From Oceanicola sp. D3 (GTDB taxonomy: Bacteria > Pseudomonadota > Alphaproteobacteria > Rhodobacterales > Rhodobacteraceae): a DNA stretch of 64,000 nt. A program made the position numbers and the translations under genes. Shown piece by piece: positions 44,461 to 52,401 of this stretch (within the stretch, counting starts at the first letter, position 1; every line of letters begins with the position of its first letter). The DNA is taken from NCBI RefSeq assembly GCF_006351965.1, contig NZ_CP040932.1:3782001-3846000 (forward strand), written 5' to 3'. The notes beneath the pieces are model-generated. The model was not told the origin of the DNA and ran no database searches. It saw only the letters and a program-made list of their open reading frames with translations.

Positions 44461-45266
44461 GCGGGCACCACCTCTTCGCGCTCGATCCGCACGAGGCGGG
44501 CGGTGAACTCGGCCACGGCATCGAGCACGGCCTCGGGTTGATCCAGATGGGGGCTGTGGCGGCAATCGGGAAGGATGGCCACATCAACCGGCGCATAGCT
44601 GCGGGTTTCGACCTCTTCGACCTGCGCCAGCGTGCCATATTGGTCGTCGGCGCCCTGAATCACGAGGCTGGGCACTCGGAGGTAATCGACCACCTCGCCC
44701 ACGTGCCAATCCTTGAAGCCGGGCGCGAGCCAGGCGTCGTTCCAGCCGCGGAAGGTGGCCTCCGGGTCGGCGTGATACTTGGCCATCCGCGGCTTGAGAT
44801 CTGCCTCGAAACTCTCGCGGGCGGCGGCGATGGCGGCCAGCCCGGCGGGTTCGGTGAAGAAATGGGGGGCCATGAGGACAAGGCCGCGAATGCGGTGATC
44901 GGCATGGCGGCCTGCGTGTTCGGCGGCGATGGTGGCGCCATCGGAGTGGCCCATGAGGATGTAATGATCGGCACCGATTGCGGCGAGCACCTCTGGCAGC
45001 GAGTCCATCGCCTCGCGTGTCATGTAATCAAGCGGGCGGGGCAGATCGGCGGGGTCTGACTGGCCGTAGCCAGCGCGCGAATAGGCGAACACGCGCAATC
45101 CGGTGGCCTGTGCCAGCCGCTCCGGAATATCGCGCCAGAGGGCGAGGCAGCCGAGCCCCTCGTGAATCATCACGATGACCGGGGCGGACGCATCACCCGC
45201 CCAGCTCTGCCATTCGAGCGATTTGCCTGCCGCCTCAACGCGGCCGTTCCCGGGAAAGTCGATCAT
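44457..45266 (-). CDS. Alpha/beta hydrolase of the box cluster
   Basis: A 269-residue alpha/beta hydrolase. The nucleophile elbow is GHSDGA (about residue 112), with the probable acid in IQGADDQYG and the catalytic histidine in CRHSPH. An IHEGLGC motif near residue 35 replaces the usual HGxG oxyanion loop. It overlaps the benzoate-CoA ligase gene by 4 bp and the DUF309 gene by 4 bp. Hydrolases of this type often accompany box genes; a lactone or thioester of a side product is a possible substrate, but this is not established here. Confidence 0.85.
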   Translation of the reverse strand: MIDFPGNGRVEAAGKSLEWQSWAGDASAPVIVMIHEGLGCLALWRDIPERLAQATGLRVFAYSRAGYGQSDPADLPRPLDYMTREAMDSLPEVLAAIGADHYILMGHSDGATIAAEHAGRHADHRIRGLVLMAPHFFTEPAGLAAIAAARESFEADLKPRMAKYHADPEATFRGWNDAWLAPGFKDWHVGEVVDYLRVPSLVIQGADDQYGTLAQVEEVETRSYAPVDVAILPDCRHSPHLDQPEAVLDAVAEFTARLVRIEREEVVPA

Positions 45267-46801
45267 GCCGGTTCTCCTTCACGCAGCTTGAAACGCTGGA
45301 TTTTGCCGGTGGCGGTTTTGGGCAACTCGTCGACCACCTCGATCCAGCGGGGGTATTTCCACATGCCGATCTTCTCCTTCACCAGTTCCTTGAGATCCCC
45401 GGCAATGGAGGGGTCGGCCCCGTCCTTCAGGACGATGTAGGCGGCGGGCTTGTCGAGCCCCTTCTCATCGGCGCGGGCAACGACGGCAGCCTCCAGCACC
45501 GCCGGATGCTCCACCAGCGCCTGCTCCACTTCGAAGGGGCTGACCCAAATGCCGGAGACCTTGAACATGTCATCCGTGCGCCCGCAGTAGACGTAGCGGC
45601 CCTCAGCGGTGCGCTCGTACTTGTCGCCGGTGCGCGTCCAATGGCCCTGAAACGTGTCTTGGCTCTTGAGGCGGCGGCACCAGTATCCCTCGGCGGCGGA
45701 GGGACCACGAACCAGAAGTTCGCCGACTTCTCCGTCACTTACCGGTTCGTCATGCTCATTCACCAGCCGCACCTCATAGCCCGGCACAGCCAGCCCGGAG
45801 GTGCCATAGACGCATGCGCCGGGGCGGTTGGACAGAAAGATGTGCAGCATCTCGGTGGAGCCCACACCATCGACGATCTCAGCCCCCCAGAGCGCCTCCC
45901 ACCGTTCGCCTATTTCGCGCGGCAGAGCCTCGCCGGCGGAGGTGCAAAGGCGGATGGCGTGGCTGGGCGATGTGCCGGCTTTTTCCTGCGCGGCGACGAG
46001 CGCGGCGAAGAGGGTAGGCACACCGCAAAACAGCGTGGGCTTCTCCTCGGCCATGATGGCGAGGCAGGCATCGGGCGTGGGGCGGCCGGAGTAGATGATG
46101 GAGGTGGCGCCGACGGCCATCGGGAAGGAGATGGCGTTGCCGAGACCGTAGGCGAAAAACATCTTGGCGGCGGAAAACACCACATCATCCTCGCGGATGC
46201 CGAGCACCTCCTTGCCGAAGGTATCGGCGGTGGCCTTCAGCGAAGCATGAACGTGGCGCACCCCCTTCGGCGTGCCGGTGGAGCCGGAGGAATAGAGCCA
46301 GAAGGCCAGCTCGTCATCATGGGCGTGGGCAGCTTGCACCGGCTCCGCGCCCTCGCAGAATTTACTATAGGACTCCGTGCCTTCCGGGGCATCGCCGATG
46401 ACCAGAATGGCGCGGAGGAAGGGGTTGCCCTGCACGGCGGGGGCGACGGTTTTCCACATCGCTTCGGAGACAACGAGGATGGAGGCGCGGCTGTCTTGCA
46501 GGATCGTCTCATAGACCGGCGCGGCCAGCAGCGTGTTCAGCGGCACCGGCACCGCCCCGGCCTTGATCGCGCCCCAGAACACCACCGGAAACTCGATCTG
46601 GTCGCGCACGATCATCGCCACGCGCTCTTCGCGGCGCACCCCGTGGCGCAGCAGCGCCCCGGCGAATTTTGACGTTTCATCAGCCAGTTGGCCGTAGGTC
46701 AGGCTGCGTTTTGCCCCGTCTGCCTCGCGGAAAGCAGGCTTGTCGGCCCGGCCTTCTGTGATGTGGCGATCAACGAAATAAAGGGCTGCGTTGCTGTTCA
46801 T
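45263..46801 (-). CDS. badA: Benzoate-CoA ligase
   Basis: A 512-residue adenylate-forming enzyme of the benzoate-CoA ligase family. The AMP motif YSSGSTGTPKGVRH, the mid-domain GVGSTEMLHIFLSN and the C-terminal catalytic lysine in PKTATGKIQR are visible. It activates benzoate to benzoyl-CoA, the substrate of BoxAB. A paralogue lies at 54630-56180. ATG 46801 is supported by GGGAGGAC about 9 bp upstream. The promoter region has TGCA boxes at 46854-46868 and 46906-46919 and faces pxpB. Confidence 0.93.
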   Translation of the reverse strand: MNSNAALYFVDRHITEGRADKPAFREADGAKRSLTYGQLADETSKFAGALLRHGVRREERVAMIVRDQIEFPVVFWGAIKAGAVPVPLNTLLAAPVYETILQDSRASILVVSEAMWKTVAPAVQGNPFLRAILVIGDAPEGTESYSKFCEGAEPVQAAHAHDDELAFWLYSSGSTGTPKGVRHVHASLKATADTFGKEVLGIREDDVVFSAAKMFFAYGLGNAISFPMAVGATSIIYSGRPTPDACLAIMAEEKPTLFCGVPTLFAALVAAQEKAGTSPSHAIRLCTSAGEALPREIGERWEALWGAEIVDGVGSTEMLHIFLSNRPGACVYGTSGLAVPGYEVRLVNEHDEPVSDGEVGELLVRGPSAAEGYWCRRLKSQDTFQGHWTRTGDKYERTAEGRYVYCGRTDDMFKVSGIWVSPFEVEQALVEHPAVLEAAVVARADEKGLDKPAAYIVLKDGADPSIAGDLKELVKEKIGMWKYPRWIEVVDELPKTATGKIQRFKLREGEPA

Positions 46802-46853
46802 TGGCGTCGTCCTCCCTGACGCGACTCCGCAGAATCGCGTCTCCTCCCTGTAT

Positions 46854-46868
46854 GTGCGTTATAATGCA
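46854..46868. promoter_or_regulatory. BoxR-type box between badA and pxpB (proximal)
   Basis: On the - strand this reads TGCATTATAACGCAC, matching the boxC site TGCATTATACTGCAC in 13 of 15 positions. On the + strand it holds TATAAT (46860-46865) pointing to pxpB; on the - strand a TTGATC at about 46883-46888 could be a -35 for badA. Confidence 0.55.
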
Positions 46869-46905
46869 TACATCACCGGAGCGATCAAGCGGCGCGCGAA
46901 AAATG

Positions 46906-46919
46906 TGCATTTTTCTGCA
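46906..46919. promoter_or_regulatory. BoxR-type box between badA and pxpB (distal)
   Basis: TGCATTTTTCTGCA has two TGCA tetramers starting 10 bp apart (46906 and 46916), the same spacing as before boxC. Confidence 0.5.
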
Positions 46920-46956
46920 TATTGCTGCCGAGCTGTGCGCGGGAGAGAGTGGGGCG

Positions 46957-47673
46957 ATGATGGATGGGGTGATCAAACCGGAGGTTTTGCCACTGGGGCA
47001 GGATGGCGTGCTGGTGCGCTTTGCCCGCGCGGTAAGCCCAGAGGCCAGCGCGGCAGTGGCCCGCTTTGCCGCAGAGGCGGAGGGCTTGGCCGAAGAGGTA
47101 GCCCCTGCCCTCGCCTCGGTGCTGCTACGCTTCGACCCGGCCCGGGTGACGCGACCCGAGGTGGTGAGCGCGGTAGAAGCCCTGCTGAACACCCACGACT
47201 GGCAGGCACTGGCAGACCCGGCGCCCAGACGGCTCTGGCGCGTGCCGGTGGCGCTGGACGGTGCGCAACTGACGGAAGCGGCAGAGATGGCCGGACTCTC
47301 GGTGGAAGATGCCATCAAAGAGTTAACAGCGGCTGAACTTCGTGTCCGCGCTATCGGGTTTTCGCCCGGGATGCCCTATCTTGGCTACCTGCCCGAGCAT
47401 TGGAACATCCCCCGCCAAACCGAGCTGACGCCCAAGGTGCCCGCCGGGGCGCTGGTGGTGGCGGTGCGGCAGCTTGTGCTGTTTCCCAGCGAAAGCGTGA
47501 CCGGCTGGCGCATGATTGGGCGCTGCGCCTTCCGGCCCTTCCGGCGCGGCGCAGCGGAGCCGTTCGTGCTGCGCGCGGGTGATGCGGTGCGGTTTGACCC
47601 GGTGAGCGCCGATGAGCTGGATGCGCTGCAAGATCAACCGCTTGGCGGGGCCGTGGCCGAGGATATGGCATGA
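46957..47673 (+). CDS. pxpB: 5-oxoprolinase subunit PxpB
   Basis: A 238-residue protein of the KipI/PxpB family. GFSPGMPYLGYLP and RTELTPKVPAGALVVA-like segments (here QTELTPKVPAG) are typical. With PxpA and PxpC it forms the ATP-dependent 5-oxoprolinase that opens pyroglutamate to glutamate. The open frame reaches back to 46801 but would cover the promoter region with poor codons; ATG 46957 gives the family start. It overlaps pxpC by 4 bp. Confidence 0.92.
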   Translation: MMDGVIKPEVLPLGQDGVLVRFARAVSPEASAAVARFAAEAEGLAEEVAPALASVLLRFDPARVTRPEVVSAVEALLNTHDWQALADPAPRRLWRVPVALDGAQLTEAAEMAGLSVEDAIKELTAAELRVRAIGFSPGMPYLGYLPEHWNIPRQTELTPKVPAGALVVAVRQLVLFPSESVTGWRMIGRCAFRPFRRGAAEPFVLRAGDAVRFDPVSADELDALQDQPLGGAVAEDMA

Positions 47674-48686
47674 CAACCCTGCGCGTGATCGACGTGGCCC
47701 CCGGCGTGACGGTGCAAGACATGGGCCGCCCCGGATGGGTGGCGCGGGGCCTCGCCCGGGGCGGCGCGGCGGACCGGCTGGCGCTGCTGGAGGCGGCGGC
47801 GCTGCTTGGGCAGGCGCAGCCCTTGGCGGCGCTGGAAATGGCGGGCGCAGGCGGGCGCTTCACGGTGGATGCGCCGGTGCGCCTGTGCCTGACGGGCGCA
47901 AGGATGAAAGCCGAGGTGGAGGGCCGCCCGCTTGGGCATTGCGAAACCGCGCTGCTCGCGCCGGGCGAGGTGCTGCGCGTGGGCGGCGCGGAGGCCGGCA
48001 ACTACGGCTACCTGGCCTTTGCGGGCGGGGTGTTTGGCGATGAATGGCTCGGCTCGCGCGCGGCGCATCTGCTTGCAGGTGTTGGGAAATTGCTGGCAGC
48101 GGGAGATGAGCTGGCCGTGGGGCGCGATGACGACCCAGACGCTGCGGCGCAAGTGCTGGAGCCGGAAAGCAGGCTGGGCGGCGGGACGCTCAGGGTGATG
48201 CCGGGGCCGCAGACGGAGTTGTTTGCGCAGGAGGTCCGGGCGCGGTTCTTCGCCACCGGGTTTCACCGCGCGCCGCAGGCCAACCGGCAGGGCGTGAGGC
48301 TGGACTTTGAAGGAGAGCCGTTTGAGAGCGAAACCAAGGGTTTGGCCTCGGATTTCATCGCAAGTGGCGACATTCAGATGACCGGCGACGGTCGCCCCTA
48401 TGTGCTGCTGGCCGAAAGCCAGACCGTGGGCGGCTACCCGAGGATCGGCACGGTGATTGCCGCCGACCTGCCCCGGTTGGCGCAGGCACAAGCCGGGGAA
48501 GCGCTGCAGTTTCAACCCGTTACGCTGGAGGAAGCCGATGCGGCATGGGAGAACGAGGCGGCGGTTCTGGCGCGGCTGAAACAGTCGGTTGCGCCCCGGG
48601 TGCGCGACCCGCACGACATCCCCGACCTGCTGGGCTATCAACTGGTGGACGGTGCCACCAAGGGCGATGAACTGGAGGACGAATGA
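47670..48686 (+). CDS. pxpC: 5-oxoprolinase subunit PxpC
   Basis: A 338-residue protein of the PxpC/KipA family, related to the carboxyltransferase part of urea amidolyase. Visible signatures are GVTVQDMGRPGWVARGLARGG near the start (split across residues 8-28), LRVMPGPQTELF and GYPRIGTVIAADLPRLAQ. It acts with PxpA and PxpB in ATP-dependent 5-oxoproline hydrolysis. It shares 4 bp with both neighbours. Confidence 0.92.
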   Translation: MTTLRVIDVAPGVTVQDMGRPGWVARGLARGGAADRLALLEAAALLGQAQPLAALEMAGAGGRFTVDAPVRLCLTGARMKAEVEGRPLGHCETALLAPGEVLRVGGAEAGNYGYLAFAGGVFGDEWLGSRAAHLLAGVGKLLAAGDELAVGRDDDPDAAAQVLEPESRLGGGTLRVMPGPQTELFAQEVRARFFATGFHRAPQANRQGVRLDFEGEPFESETKGLASDFIASGDIQMTGDGRPYVLLAESQTVGGYPRIGTVIAADLPRLAQAQAGEALQFQPVTLEEADAAWENEAAVLARLKQSVAPRVRDPHDIPDLLGYQLVDGATKGDELEDE

Positions 48687-49441
48687 GCCGGAAAATCGAC
48701 CTGAACGCCGATATGGGCGAGAGCTTTGGCCCCTGGGTGATGGGGCAGGATTCGGAGATATTACAGGTGGTTACATCCGCCAATGTGGCCTGCGGCTTTC
48801 ATGCAGGCGACCCGGATGTGATGGCCGCGACGATGGCGGCAGCGGTGAAAAATGGCGTTGGCATTGGCGCGCATCCGGGGTTTGCCGACTTGCAGGGCTT
48901 TGGGCGGCGTAGAGTTTCGCTTTCGGATCAGGAGCTTGGAAACCTTGTCGCCTATCAACTCGGCGCGGCTATGGCGATGGCGGGCAAGGCCGGGGGCAAG
49001 GTGCGGCACCTCAAGCTGCATGGGGCGCTGGCCAATATGGCGGCGGAAAATGAAGCGATGGCAAGGGTTTGCTACGAGGCGGCGCTGGCGGTTAACCCTG
49101 ATCTGGTGCTGATGGTCATCGCACAGACCGCGCAGCAACGGGCAGCGGAAGCCCTAAAGGCCCGGTATGCCTGCGAGATTTTCGCCGACCGTGGCTATGA
49201 GGACGATGCTACGCTGGTGGACCGCTCAAAGCCCGGCGCGATGATCCACGATGCCGAAGAGGCCGCTGCGCGGGTGCTTCACATGATCGAAAGCGGCGCG
49301 ATATTTTCCATCCACGGCAAGGAGATACCGGCGCGGATCGACACGATTTGCCTGCACGGTGACGGCCCGGAAGCCTTGGCAATTGCCCGGTCCGTGCGGG
49401 CGAAGCTGGAAGGCGCCGGATGGGTGCTTGCGCCGCTGTAA
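48683..49441 (+). CDS. pxpA: 5-oxoprolinase subunit PxpA (LamB/YcsF family)
   Basis: A 252-residue PxpA protein. DLNADMGESFGPWVMG at the N-terminus, NVACGFHAGDP and GAHPGFADLQGFGRR are the family hallmarks, with Asp and His residues in the active site. It completes the pxpBCA operon. An adjacent link to aromatic metabolism is not known; the shared intergenic region with badA is the only connection seen. Confidence 0.94.
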   Translation: MSRKIDLNADMGESFGPWVMGQDSEILQVVTSANVACGFHAGDPDVMAATMAAAVKNGVGIGAHPGFADLQGFGRRRVSLSDQELGNLVAYQLGAAMAMAGKAGGKVRHLKLHGALANMAAENEAMARVCYEAALAVNPDLVLMVIAQTAQQRAAEALKARYACEIFADRGYEDDATLVDRSKPGAMIHDAEEAAARVLHMIESGAIFSIHGKEIPARIDTICLHGDGPEALAIARSVRAKLEGAGWVLAPL

Positions 49442-49475
49442 TTTCGCGCTAGCCTGACCAGCAAGGAGACCCCAG

Positions 49476-49712
49476 ATGAGCGCCATTTTCGTCCAGATCC
49501 GCTGCACCCCCGGCACCACCTACTCGGTGGCCAAGGAGCTGATTTTGCAGGAGATTCACTCGGAGCTCTATTCCACCTCCGGGGAGTGGGACTTGCTGAT
49601 GAAGCTCTACCCGCCCGAGGGCGCAGATATCGGCCAGTTCATCAACGATACGGTCTCCAGCGTTGAAGGCGTTGAGCGGACGCTCACCACATTAACCTTC
49701 AAGGCGTTCTGA
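49476..49712 (+). CDS. Stand-alone Lrp/AsnC ligand-binding (RAM) domain protein
   Basis: A 78-residue protein equal to the C-terminal RAM domain of Lrp/AsnC regulators without the DNA-binding part. The pattern of alternating hydrophobic strands (AIFVQIRCTPG, GEWDLLMKLY, RTLTTLTFKAF) fits the alpha/beta dimerisation domain. AGGAG lies 7 bp before the ATG. Such single-domain proteins can form oligomers and bind amino acids; here it could sense an amino acid related to the oxoprolinase product, which is speculation. Confidence 0.82.
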   Translation: MSAIFVQIRCTPGTTYSVAKELILQEIHSELYSTSGEWDLLMKLYPPEGADIGQFINDTVSSVEGVERTLTTLTFKAF

Positions 49713-49747
49713 GGCGTTAACCCGCGATTTTGTCGGGGCACATCCCA

Positions 49748-49775
49748 TGCACATGCGATGCACATCCCATGCATA
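49748..49775. repeat. TGCACA repeat with 11-bp period, copy B
   Basis: TGCACA at 49748 and 49759 and TGCATA at 49770 are spaced exactly 11 bp, in a gap between an end-of-operon + gene and the livF stop. It matches the arrangement at 9294-9321. Confidence 0.6.
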
Positions 49776-49818
49776 CGGGAATTCGCATGGGGTGGTTAAG
49801 TTAATGGATCGGTCGGGC

Positions 49819-49841
49819 GGTGGGCAGATTGACCACCCTAC
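49819..49841. repeat. Dispersed palindromic repeat GGTGGGCARATTGCCCACC, copy 3
   Basis: The third near-identical copy (one arm has A for C). It lies at the end of livF; the TAG stop codon of livF (49838-49840) is inside the repeat. It could act as the 3' hairpin of the liv transcript. Confidence 0.75.
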
Positions 49842-50539
49842 AGGCCGAGGTAGCTCTCCCGTGCCGCGACATCCGCCTCAAGCTCCGCCGAGGTGCCCTG
49901 CCAGACGGTTTCGCCGCGCTGGATGATGGTGTGGCGGTCGGCGAGCTTCATCAGGTCGTGCAGGTTTTTGTCGACCACGAGGATGGAGAGGCCGGTGTCG
50001 CGGATTTGCCCAAGCGCCTCCCAGATCTTGGCGCGCACCAGCGGGGCGAGGCCCTCGGTGGCTTCGTCGAGGATGAGCAGGCGCGGGTTTGTCATCAGCG
50101 CGCGACCGATCGCGAGCATCTGCTGTTCGCCGCCCGAAAGCAGGTTGCCCATGGAGCTGGCGCGGCTTTCCAGCTCAGGAAAGAGGGCATAGACCCGCTC
50201 TTCGGTCCAGGGATCGGGCTGATCAAGGTGGTTGGAGGCGGTGGCAACGAGGTTTTCGCGCGCGGTCAGGTTGGGAAATATCTGGCGGCCTTCGGGCACG
50301 AGGCCGAGGCCGAGGTTGGCGATGCGGTGCGAGGGCAGCCCGGCGATTTCGCGGGTTTCCAGCCGCACCCGCCCGGCGCTGGGTTTGAGGATGCCCATGA
50401 TGGCGCTGATCGTGGTGGTCTTGCCCATGCCGTTGCGGCCCAGCAGGGTCACCACCTGGCCGGCGTTGACTTGCAGCGAGACGCGAAAGAGCGCTTGGGA
50501 GGGGCCGTAATGGGCCTGCAGGTTTTCGACCGTCAGCAT
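49838..50539 (-). CDS. livF: LIV-type ABC transporter ATPase LivF
   Basis: A 233-residue ATPase with Walker A GRNGMGKTT, signature LLSGGEQQMLAIGRAL and Walker B LLILDEATEG. The short length and the ENL-x-x-TAS segment are typical of LivF. It is the last gene of the liv operon. Its stop codon lies inside a dispersed palindrome. It overlaps livG by 1 bp. Confidence 0.92.
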   Translation of the reverse strand: MLTVENLQAHYGPSQALFRVSLQVNAGQVVTLLGRNGMGKTTTISAIMGILKPSAGRVRLETREIAGLPSHRIANLGLGLVPEGRQIFPNLTARENLVATASNHLDQPDPWTEERVYALFPELESRASSMGNLLSGGEQQMLAIGRALMTNPRLLILDEATEGLAPLVRAKIWEALGQIRDTGLSILVVDKNLHDLMKLADRHTIIQRGETVWQGTSAELEADVAARESYLGL

Positions 50540-51282
50540 CAGACCTCCTCCCCCAGATAGGCCGCTTCGACCTCCTTGTTGGCGCGGATCTCGGCGGGCG
50601 CGCCGGTGGCGATGATATGGCCGTAGACCAACACCGAGATACGATCGGCGAGGGCAAAGACGGCGTCCATATCGTGCTCGATCAGCACGATGGTGTGCTT
50701 GCCCTTCAGCCCACGCAACAGCTCCACCATGCGGGCGCTTTCCTCCGGGCCGAGACCGGCCATCGGCTCATCGAGCAGCATCAGCTCGGCTTCGCTCGCC
50801 AGCGCAATGGCGATTTCCATGTGGCGGTGCTCGCCGTGCGAGAGGGCGCGGGTGGGCAGATCGGCTTTTTCGGCAAGGCCGACGCGGGCGAGAAGCTCCG
50901 TCGCGCGGGCTTGGATCGCCTCCACCGAGGCGGCGGCGCGGAAGAAGCGGAAGGACGAGCCTGCGCGGGCCTGCACGGCGAGCGCGATGTTCTCGCGCGC
51001 AGTCATGTCGAGGATCAGCGAGGTGATCTGGAAGCTGCGGGTGATGCCGAGACGCGCGCGCTTGTGGGCGGCGAGCCCGGTGATGTCGCGGCCCTTGAAC
51101 AACACCTGCCCGGCGTCTGGCCGCTGCGAGCCGCAGAGCTGGGTGATCAGCGTGGTCTTCCCTGCGCCGTTGGGGCCGATGATGGCGTGCAACTCGCCCG
51201 GCTCGACGGTGAGCGAAAGGTCATCGGTGGCGCGGATGCCGCCAAAGCTCTTCATCAGGTTGCGGGTTTCCAGAATGCTCAT
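50539..51282 (-). CDS. livG: LIV-type ABC transporter ATPase LivG
   Basis: A 247-residue ATPase with Walker A GPNGAGKTT, signature ALSHGEHRHMEIAIAL and the LivG-type C-terminal extension ending in VEAAYLGEE. The signature loop has SHGEHR in place of the classic SGGQQR, a common LivG form. ATG 51282 overlaps the livM stop by 4 bp. It pairs with LivF to energise the LivHM permeases. Confidence 0.92.
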   Translation of the reverse strand: MSILETRNLMKSFGGIRATDDLSLTVEPGELHAIIGPNGAGKTTLITQLCGSQRPDAGQVLFKGRDITGLAAHKRARLGITRSFQITSLILDMTARENIALAVQARAGSSFRFFRAAASVEAIQARATELLARVGLAEKADLPTRALSHGEHRHMEIAIALASEAELMLLDEPMAGLGPEESARMVELLRGLKGKHTIVLIEHDMDAVFALADRISVLVYGHIIATGAPAEIRANKEVEAAYLGEEV

Positions 51283-52238
51283 TTGCGCCCCCGGAAAAAG
51301 CCCATCAGCCCGCCTCGGGTAAAGAGCACAACGGCAATCAGCAGCAGTCCGAAGGGAAGGTGCCAATAGATGGTGTAATGGCTCAGCCACTCTTCGAGGA
51401 TGATGAAGGCCGCCGCCCCAAGCACCGGCCCGCCGGTGGTGCCGCCGCCGCCAAGGATGACCATGAACATCAGCTCGCCGGAGCGCGTCCAATCCATCAT
51501 CTCGGGGCTGATAAAGGTGGTGAAGTTGCCCAAGAGCGCCCCGGCATAGCCCGCCATGGCCCCGGAGATGACATAGGCTGTCAGCCGGTAGGCATAGGTA
51601 TTCAGCCCCATCATCTGCACCCGCTCGGCATTGCCCTTGGCCCCGCGCAGCACCATGCCAAACCGCGAGCGGGTGACCATCCGCACGATCAGCATGGCGA
51701 CGAGCAGCGACACATAGGCGAGGCCGAAGAGCTGAAGCGGGTCATCAAGGTTGATGCTGGGCAGCTCTGAGCGGGTGTCGATCACCAGCCCATCGTCGCC
51801 GCCGTATTCCTCGATCGAAACGATCGCGTAATAGACCATCTGGGCGAAGGCCATGGTGATCATGATGAAATAGACGCCCTTGGTGCGCAGGCAGATCGCC
51901 CCGGTCACAAGTGCGAAGAGCGCGCAGACCGCCATGGCCAGCGGGATCTGAACAAGGCCGGAGGTGGTGGCGAGGCCAAGGTCCTCCAGCCCGCCGTAGA
52001 GCCAATGGTAGGCGGGGATGCCCACCGCGTAGGCCCCAAGGCCCACGTAGGCCGCATGGCCGAAGCTCACCAGCCCGCCGTAGCCGAGGATCAGGTTCAG
52101 GCTGACGGCCGCGTTGGCAAGGATGGTGAGGCGGGTGGCAAGATCGAGCCAGAAGGCGTTGCCGGTGAAGTAGAACACCGGGGGCAGCACGGCGAGCAGG
52201 GCCATGGCCACAAGGGTGGCGATTGTGCGGGGACTCAT
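51279..52238 (-). CDS. livM: LIV-type ABC transporter permease LivM
   Basis: A 319-residue membrane protein with LivM hallmarks: GYGGLVSFGHAAYVGLGAYA near residue 55 and GSELPSI-like loop features before a C-terminal GGGGTTGGPVLGAA. The frame extends upstream, but ATG 52238, with GGAG 8 bp before it, gives the family start. A 163-bp gap with strong inverted repeats separates it from livH. Confidence 0.92.
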   Translation of the reverse strand: MSPRTIATLVAMALLAVLPPVFYFTGNAFWLDLATRLTILANAAVSLNLILGYGGLVSFGHAAYVGLGAYAVGIPAYHWLYGGLEDLGLATTSGLVQIPLAMAVCALFALVTGAICLRTKGVYFIMITMAFAQMVYYAIVSIEEYGGDDGLVIDTRSELPSINLDDPLQLFGLAYVSLLVAMLIVRMVTRSRFGMVLRGAKGNAERVQMMGLNTYAYRLTAYVISGAMAGYAGALLGNFTTFISPEMMDWTRSGELMFMVILGGGGTTGGPVLGAAAFIILEEWLSHYTIYWHLPFGLLLIAVVLFTRGGLMGFFRGRK

Positions 52239-52283
52239 GGCTGGCACTCCGCTTGGGGCCAGCCGTTTGCATGGATATTTGCA

Positions 52284-52350
52284 GCAAGAAAATGCGCAGG
52301 GTGGTGCGCCCAAACGGGAGCAATTTGAATCAAATTGTCCATTTTCTTGC
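52284..52350. repeat. Nested inverted repeats between livH and livM
   Basis: Outer arms GCAAGAAAATG (52284-52294) and CATTTTCTTGC (52340-52350) are perfectly complementary over 11 bp. Inside lies CAATTTGAATCAAATTG (52321-52337), an 8-bp-arm palindrome. The stretch is AT-rich against a GC-rich background and lies within an operon. Confidence 0.65.
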
Positions 52351-52401
52351 GGGAAATGTCCCCGCCGGAAGACTTGAATCTCTTTTGGTGCGTCATCGGC
52401 C

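Noticed and set aside
46801-46956. N-terminal extension of PxpB back to 46801
   Set aside because: The extension would cover the divergent promoter with TGCA boxes; the family start and a ribosome-binding site are at 46957.
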